From Dendrocalamus latiflorus (lineage: Eukaryota > Streptophyta > Magnoliopsida > Poales > Poaceae), in the NCBI GenBank assembly GCA_017311315.1, contig CM029664.1, positions 44,918,510 to 44,982,509 on the forward strand: a stretch of DNA of 64,000 nt. Direction: 5' to 3'. The notes under the pieces were generated by a model, which had not been told where the DNA came from, did not search any database, and saw nothing but the letters and a program-made list of their open reading frames with translations. Positions 1-12,650 of this stretch are shown piece after piece. Each line of letters starts with the position of its first letter. Within the stretch, counting starts at the first letter, position 1. The position numbers and the translations under genes are program-made.

Positions 1-62
1 GGATGTTCGGCATGGTATGATAAATCTGGAATTCAGCGATGCTAAATAGGATGTTCGGCATG
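1..62. repeat. Left copy of a 48-bp tandem duplication, split by a hAT element
   Basis: Bases 1-43 recur almost unchanged at 1224-1264, and the unit starts again at 49 just before the hAT element. Removing the element and one copy of its target duplication leaves two adjacent 48-bp units, so the tandem duplication came before the insertion. Confidence 0.8.
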
Positions 63-1228
63 CAGTGGCGGACCCAGGATTTTACCAAAGGGTATGCCGC
101 ACCAAAATTTTCATATGCAATTCAGTAAAACCATTTGCCAATTCGATAAATAATTGTAAAATTTACACCGTAATTCAGTATACATGCACTAAATTTGCCG
201 TCGATCTCGTCGTCATGCTCAACGTCCAGTACCAAATGGCATGAGCTGCTGATGAAGGCCATGGAGATGATCACAGAGATTAAGTGGCATGATCTATGCT
301 ATTCTATTTGTTAAAAACAAATGTTGTCTCAGGCCTAAGATGTGTCTGGCTGTCTGGGTTGGTTAGGAAATAATTGTACTTATGTACTTAACTCCTTCTA
401 TCATGTCTTCTCATCTGCTACATTTGTCACGCGGTCTTCTCCTTCGTGAAGCCGAATCTTAACGCCCTCAGGGCGGTGCTTCATCCGGCTTCAGGCTTCG
501 GCCATCGGTTTCGGCTCATGGCTTCTAATTGAAATTGTATTAAGAAAAAATAAAAAAGCATCTCAACCAAAATGCATGCATATCAAGCCTGATATATGGC
601 GGTAATTCCCGAATTAACTTATTAGATCAAGATATGGATCAGTACTGCGCTACTACCTTCAAAAATTACGGCGCATCAAATGCAAAAAAAAAGGAGAGGA
701 AAAAAGAAAAGAAAAGAGAAGTATCTTGTAATGTCTAAGAGAAAAGAGTTTACCCCACCACAGGAGGCGGCAGCGGATGCGAAGACGACGAGCGTACCGG
801 CCGTGGTGTGGTCGGCTCCGCGAGGAAGAAGTGCTCTGGCAGGCGAGTGAGACGGCGCCGAGCCGACGACGGCTGCGTATCGGAGGCAGTACTAGCGGGC
901 GTTTCACGCGGAGGAGGGCTGCGGCATCGCCGGGAGAAGGCGCACTTGGCTGGGTGGAGGGAGGAGGCAGGGTGAGCGTCGGCAGGGCGAGGAGTGGATC
1001 GTACGGCGATTTTCGGTGTGGGAATCTGTAAGGTGGGCTGTTCGTAGGCCCTCACTACAGAATGATGGGCCAACAACGACGCGCTAGCTAGCTTGGTACT
1101 AATTCATATTTTTGCAGTAAAGTATTAAGATTACTGACGGCAAACCGCCGAGTATACGTACGTACATGAATCGGCTGGCCCCAGGGTATGCCGTGGCCCA
1201 CAAGGCATACCCTGTGGGTCCGCCACTG
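63..1228. mobile_element. Non-autonomous hAT-type DNA transposon
   Basis: Terminal inverted repeats begin CAGTGGCGGACCCA at 63 and end with the complement at 1228; the shared ends extend into a GGTATGCC motif on both sides. An 8-bp target-site duplication TCGGCATG flanks it (55-62 and 1229-1236), which is diagnostic of the hAT superfamily. The 1,166-bp interior has no transposase. It carries a GC-rich block (about 770-1020) open in several frames with no recognisable protein, which may be captured host DNA. It may lie in an intron or in the upstream region of the VTE6-like gene to its right. Confidence 0.85.
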
Positions 1229-1264
1229 TCGGCATGGTATGATAAATCTGGAATTCAGCGATGC

Positions 1265-2325
1265 TGCTGTCTTCTGACGCTTTTTAGTTGCTGTTGAGTG
1301 CCTGTCGCAGATCGGTGATCTCCATTTTTGTAGTGTTAGATTGAACTTAGCTATGAGAGGTGACTGGTGACGGACTGGTGGCTTTGGTAGGGAATATGGA
1401 CTGGGGTACAGCATGTAGTAATTGATAAAAGAGAGACGAACTAGCTTCGTACATGGGATGAACAACGTAGCAGTTTCAAAAAAAAAATATCTTATGTTGT
1501 AGACGAATTGGCCTAAAATCAGAATGATGCCAATTTTGTTTCTGTGAGCAATGCAAGTCTTTACAGGCACGATAGACTAGTGCAGTAGTGGGACCAGACA
1601 ATGTTTGGAAGATGGCTATGGTCTCTGACATAGGCAAAGAGATGGGCTAGTAACGCCACAGCTCTTTCAGTAAGCTGCTTATATTGAATTAGGGATAGTC
1701 TGTCTGGGTGTGGCGATCTTGTCAACTGGGAAATCAAGGCAACATCAAAACTTCCAGATTTTCCTTTCTTGATGCCACTCTCCCAAAATGCAGATGATCA
1801 TTGGATACAGGGTAGTTTTTTTTTTGGGGGAAATTCCTTGCCTTAGTTTTTCCAGTTTATTTTCTAAGCGAATTGATCTTGTGCGCTAGAAAAACACTTA
1901 TATTGTGATTTACAATTTACACTTGCTAAAGGAGAACAGAAATAAGTATTGCTTGCGAAATTTTTGTAACTTCTTTTCTGCAATGCTAATGGACATAAAA
2001 TAGTCCCATGATATAATCTTTCCAGTATTAGAGACTAGAGAATTTTCCTCTTGCATACCAAGGTAGAGTTGAAATAAGCAAGCTTTGCATATGGATGCAG
2101 TTGCCCCTGCCTGTTCAGAAATAGCAACCCAATCTAAATTTAATGATTTATCTGTTCTATGGTTTGTTTCTTTGTGAGTTGTGACATCATAGTGCCATGA
2201 AATCCTTAGGTTGCTTGCACTAAGTGACAGAGCCATCTAAATTAAATTGTTCTGATGTCTTATCTGTTGCTTCAATCCTAAATATGTCCTCAGTCTAGGC
2301 TGTTTATTTTGCATTTGATATGCAG
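1265..2325 (+). other. No gene seen; upstream or intronic sequence of the VTE6-like gene
   Basis: AT-rich sequence ending in a good 3' splice site at 2321-2325. I searched it for the transit peptide and first membrane helices expected upstream of the VTE6 exons and found none. It is either a long intron, with the first exons left of the window, or unrelated flank of a 5'-truncated copy. Confidence 0.5.
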
Positions 2326-4337
2326 GGCACAGCAGCAACTAAGTTGAGGATAAAACAGAAAGAAGCTTTGGGGGTGGCTGAGAAAAGAGGAGGAAGGAGA
2401 GGGCCTGGAAGTGTTATTGGTTCTAGTGCTGCTGGTTGTGTCTGTGCTCTCCTATCAATATATAATAATTCAGGTGGTGCAACATTGGCTGAGCTCTGTA
2501 GACTTGGCTTTGTTGCTAGTTTCTGTACTAAACTAAGTGATACAGTTTCCAGTGAAATAGGGAAGGCATATGGAAGAACAACGTAAGATTCCTGTCACTT
2601 AACACTTTATTTGCACATCCTTTAAATAACTGATAGTTTAATAAGATGTCGTCCTGTGAACTCACATGCTTCTTTGTGCAATCTTAGTAAAACTATAATA
2701 GCCATTACTTAGAGCTAAGTTTTTGGTTCTTTTTGTAGAGTAGGTACCTGGTGACAACATTTAAGGTTGTTCCGCGAGGTACAGAAGGTGCAATCAGTAT
2801 CGAGGGTACTCTTGCTGGAATTCTAGCATCAATGTTTCTTGCAAGTGTTGGTTATCTTCTGGGTCAGGTAATAATTTGTTTGTAACTATGTACTATGATA
2901 AGCTTCCTTGATGGTTTGAGTTTTAACTATGATCAGTCTTGTCTATTTCCTGTCTTTATTATGCCAATATTTTCATAGTCTGATGTGCGTCAATGACTAT
3001 GGGTAACACATATTAGAACAAAGTGTAAGCATGAAACCTGCACTTGCTGAGCTCTACCTTGCACGTGCCACCTAGAAATCACAATTTTGCTATGGAAGTG
3101 GCAGTAATTAGTGAATTATGCACTTATTACCTTGGACTGTAATACAGACATATGATTATTGAAAAAAATACATGTTGCATTTTATCGCAGGTGAATGTAT
3201 CACAAGGTGCTTTATGTGTTCTTGCATCCCAGATTGCAAATTTTGGTGAGAGTTTTATTGGTGCGACATTACAAGATAAGGAAGGTTTTGAATGGGTGAG
3301 CTTACACTTTCAGCTGACTAAATACTGATGCTTTTATATACATATTTGTTTAGATTTTTCTCTATTAAGCTGTGTTTTCCTTTTTGTATGGTTCGTATTA
3401 TATTCTTGTTGTTTGAACGCTCACCGTCTGTTGTTTGCATCACCAAATTAGCTTGCTTGAAGTAACATGGAGAGTACCTAGGTTGAATGCCATATTAAAA
3501 ATTTTCAATTAGGGGCATCTTTCATGCATGCCCTTATTATATCTGCCCCCTCAGGACAACCATCTTTTTTTGTTCTCAATCATGAATTCCTAGGTCATTT
3601 ACAGTGTAAATTAGTAGAGGACATTTTCGGCATATGTCATAATGCAATTGTCATCAGATAATTTCCTTTTGTGGTATGCATGTTGGATCTGTAGTGCAGT
3701 GAAGGACATTTTCAGCCTAAGGCATAATGCAAATGCCATTATATAATTAATAATTCTAATATGTTGGTATTCGTAGACCTATTGGATCTATAGTACATTG
3801 AAGCATCTTGTTGATGATTTGTATTGCAGAATTCATCAATTTTGTATCCACATTTCATTGAGCAAAGGGCTATGCATATGATATTAGATAAGAAATGAAC
3901 TCCTGCAGCATCTAAGACAAACTGAGCAGCACTGTTGATCCTCTCTTTTTTTAGGCATGCCAAGTAATCTCAGGCTAAGTAGTATGGAACATTTTCAGTT
4001 ATCAAAATTATTTCCAATCTTTATCTCCTAAACAGCTACCAGAAAACCGGTATTCCCATTGACCTACTCATGCGAGCTGATCATTTGGTTTGTTTTTCAG
4101 TGTGAAATTGTTTCTGTTTCAACAACAATAGAACAGTATCTGGAGCCTCACTGTTGCTTATTCTCAATTCAGTCACACATTAGATTTGTATATTTATAGC
4201 GAAAGTTTTCCCACAAAACTAATGGTGAATATTGCTCTGTGCAGCTGAATAATGATGTTGTAAATGTACTCAATATCTCTACTGGTGCCATATTGGCTGT
4301 TCTAATCCAGCAGTTGCTGGTGAGTTGGCGCTCTTAA
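2326..4337 (+). CDS. VTE6: VTE6-like phytyl-phosphate kinase (DUF92/TMEM19 family), 3' exons only
   Basis: Four exons at 2326-2582, 2744-2867, 3191-3295 and 4245-4337, all with GT-AG borders and continuous phase. They translate to motifs typical of chloroplast VTE6: GTAATKLR, RRGPGSVIGSSAAGC, SDTVSSEIGKAYG, PRGTEGAIS, LASQIANFGES and LNNDVVNVLNIS. VTE6 is an integral membrane protein of the plastid envelope that phosphorylates phytyl phosphate for tocopherol synthesis. The N-terminal transit peptide and first helices are not in the window, so the gene is either cut by the left edge or 5'-truncated. No stop or frameshift is seen in these exons. The last exon could instead splice at the GTGAGT at 4320 to an exon near 4822; which end is used cannot be decided here. 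Confidence 0.8.
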
Positions 4338-5373
4338 CTATTCTTTTTTTATATACTTTTCTTGTGTTGTGCCTCCGCTCTCACAATTTATTCTAGTGAA
4401 ATAGCTGGCCGCTATGGCAACTGTGTCACATTTAAGCGGATGTACATTTGGCAATTGTCTCACATTTAAGCGGATGTACATTTGTGTATGTAAGTTGTTT
4501 TCGTTGTTATGTGCTCCTACTATCTGATATATCTGGAATCCGGACTTTGTTTTCCTGCACTGCTAATTTTACCTCACTTCCAATGATTTGTGAGGGAAAA
4601 CTTACTCTCTGAAAGTGATTGTTGTCCCAGAAATGCCGAGCTGGCTGATGTGCTACTGGCTACTTGATAGGATAAGCTGTGTTTACTCCTATCATCTCCA
4701 AACAGTAGGTTTGTTTTCGCGAGTATCCAACACTAGTTTCTCATAGTTGAAGTCAATCAATTCATGATGGGACAAGGTGTATTTAGCTCAACCCAGTATC
4801 ATGAGGTGATGCAGTTGCAGCTCCATTGCTCTGGCAAGCGTCACATGGGAACATGAGAGGTCAGACATTTAGCCTCATACGAGCTCACTTTTGTTCTCTC
4901 TGCTTCGTGTGTAGCCGTAGAGCAATGAATTTCGGGAATTTTTCACTGTTTCGCTTTTTTGTCTCGTTGTATCGGCCTTTGTTTACTGATACTTCGGAGA
5001 TTCATCATGTGTTTCTTGTGCTTCTGCTTAGATATGTGGTTGTCATCTATCAAGTCTTGGGAAGAGGAGTACTGAACTTTTTGAAAACTTCAACATTTTT
5101 GTCGGAAATGCCTGCCCTCAAGTTCTTCGTACAAAGCGCATTTAGGGGACAACTATCTGCATTCTGTTATTTTGGTACTGTTTTGCTAATGTTCTGTTGG
5201 TTGTATGCAAAGATTGGCTTATTTTTTAGGATGCTGTTTATGACTTTTAGTTGTGTTTTGTTAGTCTAATAAATAGTGTTTGCTCAGAGAAGCTAACAGT
5301 TAAAAGCCGTTGAAAAGCCAAAAGAACAGGACCCAAATCTGATTCCTTGACTGCCACTTAAAGAAAAAAGTTT
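4338..5373 (+). other. 3' flank of the VTE6-like gene
   Basis: Probably 3' untranslated region or a last intron plus terminal exon. A 147-codon open frame (4826-5269) has a Phe/Cys/Leu-rich composition and resembles no known family. I read it as chance coding potential of T-rich sequence. No other gene is visible. Confidence 0.4.
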
Positions 5374-5895
5374 ATGTAACACACTGAACTTTGTTCGAAA
5401 AAGTTTGTTCAGTATTCTAAACTATGAAATCGAATATTTGACCCTTGAACTTTACAATTCAGTTCAAATAACACATCGACCTGGTTTCGGATGGTGATAT
5501 TGCCTGTGTTGCGCGATGAGTGAACGATTTTACCATGTAGAATGATACAATGGTCAAGATTAGGTGAATGATAAGTACAACCCACATAACCTTCTCTCTT
5601 AAATCGAAATAGAGAGGGAACTACAGCGGCGGTGGCTATGGAAGTATAGTTGAGAGATCAGGGGGGAAGAATCCCATGTTGGTTTCACGTATTATTGATC
5701 TAACTTGATCAATGTGTTGTTCTACATGGCAAAGTTACTCACATATTGCGTCTTGTGGGCAATATTATCATATAAAATCGGTTTAAGGTGTTATTTAAAC
5801 TAGATTGTAAAGTTTGGGAGGTCAAATATTTAATTTCATAGTTTAGATATTAGATGAATTTAAAAGTTTAAGGTGTCATAACAGCTTATTCTTAA
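5374..5895. mobile_element. Foldback MITE
   Basis: Roughly 90-bp arms at 5375-5475 and 5785-5890 are inverted copies of each other. Both contain the words TAAACTATGAAAT and ATATTTGACC (or its complement), with mismatches of perhaps 15%. The centre has no coding potential. The superfamily cannot be assigned because the target duplication is unclear. Confidence 0.7.
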
Positions 5896-7034
5896 ATTAA
5901 ATAACCTTCTCTGCCAATTCTGTCAGCACTACACCATTCGATGGAGTATAGGTAAAGAGGAGATGGTCAGAGCATCAGAGACCCCTCTTTTGCATGCGGC
6001 ACCGCTTATTTAGGATTTTAAGTTCAAAATTCTAGTTTATTTTATATTATAGCGGTTTTTTACTGTAGTTGTTGATAGTATTTTTAACATAATTAAATTT
6101 AAAAAAAATTATATATCATAGACAACATAAAAAATGATAAAATTTAAAAGTCAGAAGCAGAAGCTATTTACAGCCGCACCTAAATGGTTCAGAGTAGGTC
6201 CTAGGTTGGGCCTAAATTCAGTTTTTGCTAGTAATAAACTACTGCCGGACCAGTCAAATTGTGTACTAGCTGTCATCCTGTAGCCAGGACCGTATGTGCG
6301 GTTCGATGTGGAAAACGTGACGTGCCAAATGTATGCACTGTGCATTGGTGACCCCCTACTGCACGGACAGCATTACATCAACCTCCTAGGGTGCTGATTT
6401 ATGCTAGCCAACAGAAATCTTATCAAAATTTGATAAAGCCGAAATCTGGACAAGGTCAATAATCAATATTAATAAGAAGAATGTTGTTTGGATCGTGTTC
6501 AAATTAAATTTTAGTGTGACCGATTTTCTCGCCCTTGGATTGCCCACACATGACACTGAATTTCATTGATATTACTAAATTTTTGTTAGATTACTAAATT
6601 TGAGTAAAAAACAAAATGACAACTAATCTTCATTAGCGTTACCAAATTTTCATAAGATTTTCGTTGGCTAGCATCCAAATAACCCCTAAGATTGCCGATC
6701 GCGGACCTTGGATGTTGATGCTAATGGTGTACTTGGTTGATTTTCACAAAACACCCATGGCATTTTGAGATTCAAAAAGTTTATAAAATTGATCACACAA
6801 AAGTGATATCTTTAGATCCATATTTGAAAACACTTTTTATTATGATGATTTTATAGCTGTGAGCAAAACATTATAAAAATCATTTGAAAGCACATTTTAT
6901 GATTATAATTTTATAGCTATAAACAAACATTATAAAAATTAACGATAAAGTTCAACTTTGAATACTGCACCAAACGCCTTATAAAAATCAATAGCATGAA
7001 TTAGGTAGAGGTTTTTTCGCACGTCCCAAACGCA
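5896..7034. other. AT-rich intergenic DNA with MITE-like repeats
   Basis: No gene seen. At 6770-6945 the phrases TTTATAG and CATTATAAAAAT recur about every 60 bases, suggesting a degenerate MITE with internal tandem copies. Confidence 0.4.
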
Positions 7035-7623
7035 ATGCTTGCCCGGAGCAGAGCCCGGTTCTGCCTCTGGCTCTTGCCTTGTCTCTCTCCCTCTCCACGG
7101 GCTTATAGGGTGCTAGCTTCCGTTGTCCTCTTCCTGTGCCTACTCTCCATTGTCGTCGCAGCGGCCATGGATCCGGCAAAGAGGGAGACACTGTTCCTCA
7201 TCATGGACGTCATCTCCTTCGACTGAAACTGGCGCTCTGAGAGCCTTGACCCTTTTAGCGATGAAGAATCAAGACCTATTATCATGAGTTAATGATATAT
7301 TTTGGTAATTAATGATAATCATATTGTAGGACTAATATTTTTCATGAGTTGGATGATAGGTAATGTCCTATGATAATGAAGATTTTGGATGGCATCATGT
7401 ATTGATGTGCATCACTCCACCAGTATGAAAAGTTATTAATATTACTGGAGTCCTTGGCTCCCCAATTGATAGACCCGCAGTAATACCTATGACTTCCCCT
7501 AATTCTACCATATCGCCATGAGTGGGAAGTCAAGATCGAAAAGAGGAGATGATTATTAAGTTAAGAGAAATCTTATCATGTTTTGATGGAGATCAAGTGG
7601 AGGATGCATCATGAGTTGATGCA

Positions 7624-7710
7624 CATCAAGACAAGGACCCTGACTTGAAATGAGTATGTTCGTCATCAAGACAAGGACCCTGATTTGAAATGAGTATGTT
7701 CGTCATCAAG
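7624..7710 (+). repeat. 40-bp tandem repeat within the LTR
   Basis: The word CATCAAGACAAGGACCCTGA starts at 7624 and again at 7664, with a third partial start at 7704. Confidence 0.85.
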
Positions 7711-7914
7711 TTTCAAAACGAATGCATAAATAGTATAGGCTGAAGACATGTGTTCTTAGTCGTTTTGTTGGTCTTGGTGTTTGGTGAAAGACCGGGTTGC
7801 TAGTGTAGGTTGCCATACTACTAAGAGGGGTTATGTCTAGTAGTTTAAGTCTCATCATATGTTGATAGTTTAATTTCACTTGCTCTAGCTTTCTTGTGGC
7901 ATGATGCTAATATT

Positions 7915-8560
7915 TATGAATGCATTTTGTAAATAGTTGTCGCTCATGCATAATTCTTGTGATATGTGACCTAGATTTGCAAATGGTTGAAGTCCATATT
8001 TTCTACTCCTTATGGCATAATGCTTAGATTTGCAAATGTGTTTTGCAAATACTTGAAGCTCATGCATAATCCTTGTAGCATGTGACTAATATTTGTAAAT
8101 ATATTTTTCAAATGGTTTGAGTCCATGTACTTATATCTTATGTCATTATTCTAAAGTGTGCAAATATGTTACAACTTATTGTGAATCATGTTTTAATCCT
8201 TATGTATATGGTACTATGACGTGTAAATGTGTTTTGCAAATTTGTTGAAGTATATACACCATTGTCTCTGTTGAAAAATGATTTGCAATATGACCGCTTT
8301 GAGCACGATGATATGATCGGGGTGGTCTGACCAACTCTGTGTGGGTGATCAGACCAGCCGACGGTCTGACTGGCTGCGATATGACCGGCTCATGGTGAGT
8401 GATCAAACCGGCATGGTATGACCAGCTTTGCGGTACTACTTGGCATTTGTTGCAGTTAGTTATTTTCCATAGAGCTATTTTTTCTGGTTGTAATCGGTGC
8501 AGTTGGACCGGCCTATGTGGCAGTCTGACTGGCCCCAGTGAGGGCAGTCTGACCGGCTGA
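7915..8560 (+). repeat. Degenerate tandem arrays inside the LTR
   Basis: Units of roughly 80 bases recur with the words TTTGCAAAT, TTGAAG and CATGCATAAT (7915-8260). They are followed by an array of GACCGGC/GTCTGAC words (8290-8560). The other LTR copy carries a different CCGGTAGTACCG array at the equivalent place. Confidence 0.6.
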
Positions 8561-9572
8561 GTCTTGTAATGGCTAGTTTTCTAGCCGTTGCAAAGAGAGC
8601 GGTAGTACTGGCCGTTTGCCTACGGTAGCATCGTATTTCCTGATTTTTGTTTCTAACAACTAGTTTTTGGTGTGGAATATAAATAGCCCCTTGCGGCCGG
8701 CTGGAGAAAGTTGCTAGTGCCCTATGCTTCTTCCTTGAGATAAGAGTAAATTCTCTCACCTTTTATGTGGATGTATTGCATTTACCAAGCTTGGAGAGTA
8801 AAAACATTGTGCATAAGTTGCACTTGGTGGCAGATTTTGCGTTCTTTGAGATTTGACACTTGATTAGTTCAAGTGAGCGTCTCCGACTTGTTACTCTTAG
8901 AGGTTACTAATTCCTAGATGGTATAAAGGCGTGGTGGTCCGATGATCTTCTCAAAGAAACTTATGAGAAGGTTTGGCTTGTTGTAAGTGGTGTGATGTTC
9001 GTCATCTCCAAAGTAGAGGAAGAGCTACCCTAGTGGAATTGAGGTGGTTAGCTTAATTTGTGGAGTTAGTCCAATTTGTTTGAGCTTACCTCAATACAGA
9101 CTATTAGAGGAAACCGTTATATTTTCAAACACCACGGTAAAATATTGTGTGTCATTTATAGTTTGCTTTATTGAGTTTAATCTATATACTTGTAATTTAT
9201 ATTCATACAAATTGAATTGGTTGTTTGTCACCCTAGGATTGCAAACACATAGATTTAATGTGTTGGTATACTTAGATGAACCTATATGATTTAGATCTTA
9301 TTTGTGTAAAACCGATTTGATTTACACTTCCGTACATAACTTGGTTTTAGTCAAAAAAAAAGAATTTTAAAAGCATCTATTCACATCCTCTGGTCGGTCT
9401 ACTTGACCTTACAAATAGGCCTTTGCCGGGTCTCGAGTGCAAGCTGGTCTGCAACGCAGCCACCCCAGTCGCCAGGCCCTGCGCGTCACACGGTTGGACT
9501 TCGGCATGGAGCCCAACCTGTTGTGTAAGGTCACGGCCACCCTCTCACCCTAGGTGTTCACCCTGCCCCACC

Positions 9573-9872
9573 CAGGGTTAACAATTTCGCCGAAATTTCG
9601 GTGATTTCGGTACCCTCCGAAATTATTTTGTAAGACCAAAATTTGAATTCAAATTCAAATCTTGGGATGAACTTTGAATATTAGAGCAAGTTTTATCTCT
9701 ATTTCATCTATATCCAATATCTAGTTCATCTCTACCATCTTTGATAATCCTTTTTCTCAAAATTCTAAAGATTTATCAAATTTCAGATTACCAAAATTTG
9801 ACTGAAGTCCAAACCTAAATTTTGGAATTTGGCTACCCTCCAAAATGTTTTCCCAAACAAAATTGTTAACCA
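9573..9872. mobile_element. 300-bp Mutator-type MITE in the LRR pseudogene
   Basis: Ends are GGTTAACAATTT at the left and its complement at the right, with further inverted similarity around GGTACCCTCC. A perfect 9-bp duplication TGCCCCACC flanks it (9564-9572 and 9873-9881). Removing the element restores the LRR reading frame LPHLQSLF, which proves the borders. Confidence 0.85.
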
Positions 9873-10859
9873 TGCCCCACCTCCAGTCCCTCTTCTTCGT
9901 CGACTGCTTCAAGAACGCGGCCGCCACGACGACCCTCGCCTTGCCGTCCTTAAACACCAACCTCTCGTCTGCCAACCTGCAGCAGCTCAGCATCAGGGCT
10001 AACCCGTCGCTGTCCGGCGAGATGCCGCCGCATCTGACCAGCCTCCGGTCTCTCCAGGTGTTCACCATCTCCCAGAACGGCCTGATCCGTGGTGAGATCC
10101 CGTAGGGCATCGGCGAGCTCAATTCGCTGGTGCACCTCGACCTCAGCTACAACTCGCTATCCGGGCCGGCGCCGAGTCAGATCGGCGAGCTGAAGAGCTT
10201 GGTCGGTCTGGACCTGAGCTACAACTCGCTGTCCGGCCCCATCCCGAGCCCGATCGACGAACTGCGGCAGCTGCAGAAACTGGACCTGAGCTCGAACAAT
10301 CTTACCGGCGGCATTCCCGATACCATCGCCAACCTGACCTCGCCTACGTTCTTGGCACTACGTAACAATGGTCTGAGCGGGCACTTCCCTCCTGGCCTCT
10401 CCGGCCTCCGAAACCTCCAGTACCTGATCATGGACAACAACCCAATGGATGTCGCGTTGCCGTCTGAGCTCGGCAACCTCGCTCGTCTTCAAGAACTCCG
10501 GCTGGCCTGTTCCGGCTACTCGGGCACGATACCGGAGGCGTTTGGTCGGCTGGTGAGCCTGACGACGCTGTCACTGGAAGACAACAAACCTCACGGGGGA
10601 GTTCCCTTCGGGGCTGAGCAGACTGGACAGGATGTACCATCTGAACCTGAGCAACAACGGGCTGGGCGGGGCCGTGCCGTTCGACGGCGCGTTCCTCCGG
10701 CGGCTCGGCCGGAACCTCGACCTGAGCGGCAACTCGGGGCTGTGTCTGGACGACCGGAGCGTCGTGCGGTGCGTCGGATCGGTGTTGCTGCGTGCCGTGG
10801 CGGCGGCGACGGTGATGGTTCGTTGGCAAGTAGCTCTGTTCGTGGAGCTACGGGGGTAG

Positions 10860-12650
10860 GAGTGTTGTAGGGATCCATGGACGGTTTTCGGTTTCGGCTG
10901 CTCGGCCCGCCTCGGCCCAGCGTGCGATTTTGCTTTGAATGATTACGTGTATTATTGATTGGATTCTTGTGATGGTATGTACTACCTCTGTACGTATTTG
11001 TGTGTTGCAATGTTAACTTGTCTAGGGCTCTAGGCTTTAGTAAAGTTGCAGAAGTGATATGAGCAGAGCTCTTTCTCGGAGATGTGCAGACCATGATGCG
11101 AAAGCTGAAACGTGGAAGTACTTGTTATTTCATAGCTAGATGAAAATTTCTATGGTGCACAATCATTTTTCACAAATGAGCCCCATCCCACAGTCCAGTG
11201 GTAATGCGTGGATGGTCACTACAAAGATATCAACAACCTTGTAAGAAGCGAAGGGAATCAGCAGACCATGCATAGTTACTGAATACTGAAAGTTGGCGTA
11301 AGGTCTGCTGTACGATGAGCAAAAATGCTCCACACTACAGGACATATTTCCCTTCCTAAAAGGGATCTGAAACCGAGGGAAATGGCAAAGTTGTGTATCC
11401 TTGTTGCAATTGTCAGTGGTTTGACAAGCTTTGCCGTAGTAACTTACAAGAGGAGAGAGTCATTTCATCGTGCAAATGATTTTGGGATAAAAAGTCATTC
11501 GATTTGTTGGGTAGCCATCCAACGATTTGCTCACTCCCCCCACCCCTTGGAAAATATGAACCCTAGCTACCTCCTCCCAGCCTTCTGAGCGTCGCCTCCA
11601 CTCGATGAGCCGCTGGCTCGCTGGTGTCGCCTCTGACGCCGATGTGACCCTCCGACAAGCTCTTCCCCGCTGCTATCGCCTCCTCTACCCCTCCTGATGC
11701 CGCCGCCCGCCTCCTCCCCCACGTCTACCACTGTTTGCCTCTATCTCCCCCACACCGCCTTTCTTCCTTATGTCTGGCGGCTACCATCGCCTCCTAATTG
11801 CTCATTGTTCTCATCTCTCCCGCCGCCTTTGCCACCCACCGTTCTTCCCTAAGCCCATGGCCAGTAGCACTACCGTCGCCATCCCTCCCTCCCTCTATAG
11901 ATGGGCCTCAGTAAATCTAAACCCTAATCTGCGCAAAACCCTACCCTAACTCGTTGCCGCTACTGGAGAAGACGAACCCAAAGCCTCACTGGAGATGAAA
12001 ATGGAGGTGGGTAAGCGCACATATCATGATGCAGATAGCAAGGTCAAAAATTCAAATGATTTGCACCAGAAAATGATGTGTGTCATATATAGCAATTCTG
12101 AACTTACAATGGCTAGGATTCAGCAACGCAAAATTTTAGTGCCTTCTCGAAGCCGAGGAATTTAACATGAATGAAAATATTTGTGGGTAGTGGATTTCTT
12201 AGTTATTCTTGTGAAATTCATATGAAATTATGTTGTTTCTGATGGGGTTTGATTTCTTAAAATCAAAATTGAAATCCTCAGTGCTTCTGTGTTGCGAGCT
12301 GCTTCAAGCCTTCAACCGAGCTTGTTACTTTTTCTCGAGGCAAAGATAATGCATTGAGGTGTTACGTACTGAAGTCTCTAGACTCGAATGAACATGAATT
12401 GTCGGAAAGTAGACTGAAATGACAAGTTACCACAAAAAGGTGCATACTAGGCCTAAAATCAAGCGGCATCTTTGGGGGGTGTGACATAAATTAAAGCAAC
12501 TGTCAGGGAGAGGAATTCAAAAAATGTAAAGAGAATATAATTGTCTGTACGGAGACACCTGCTATGCATATTACAAGCGAATTCACCAACCTCAAAATGC
12601 TGGAGTGGATTACAACACGACGTAATGCATGCGTTCAGACTCACAATTCT
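10860..12650. other. Intergenic; GC-rich block without a recognisable gene
   Basis: 11580-11960 is C-rich with recurring CGCC words and short open frames in several phases, but no protein family is recognised. The rest is AT-rich. Probably transposon-derived. Confidence 0.4.

Larger units (their letters stand above)
7261..9413 (+). mobile_element. Solo LTR-like sequence of a Ty1-copia (SIRE/Maximus-like) family
   Basis: It begins TGAAGAATC and ends CTTGACCTTACA, and shares its start (TTTTGGTAATTAATGA), its TATA region (ATATAAATAGCCCC near 8680) and its last 450 bases with the solo LTR at 46454-48110. There is no internal domain and no second LTR. Flanking five-mers do not match well, so the left border is uncertain or the target duplication has decayed. 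It splits the LRR pseudogene. Confidence 0.7.
7035..10859 (+). pseudogene. Disrupted LRR receptor-like protein (PII-2/RLP29 type)
   Basis: Exon 1 (7035-7226) encodes a signal peptide and the conserved start MDPAKRETLFL. After an interruption the protein resumes near 9415 (PGLECK, then LDFGMEPN) and at 9882-10859 with about ten leucine-rich repeats (LDLSYNSLSG, LDLSSNNLTGGIP and others), the layout of plant PII-2-like extracellular LRR proteins. It is broken by a TGA at 7224, a solo LTR (about 7261-9413), a TAG at 9551, a 300-bp MITE (9573-9872), a TAG at 10103 and a one-base insertion in an A run near 10587. After that insertion the correct frame continues to a stop at 10857. It cannot encode the full protein and is a clear multi-hit pseudogene. 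Confidence 0.85.

Noticed and set aside
1088..1570. 160-codon minus-strand frame spanning the right end of the hAT element
   Set aside because: It crosses the transposon border and the 48-bp duplication, so it cannot be an old gene; no family recognised.
4826..5269. 147-codon frame rich in Phe and Leu
   Set aside because: Looks like membrane protein only because the strand is T-rich; no family resemblance and no splice context except possibly the VTE6 3' end.
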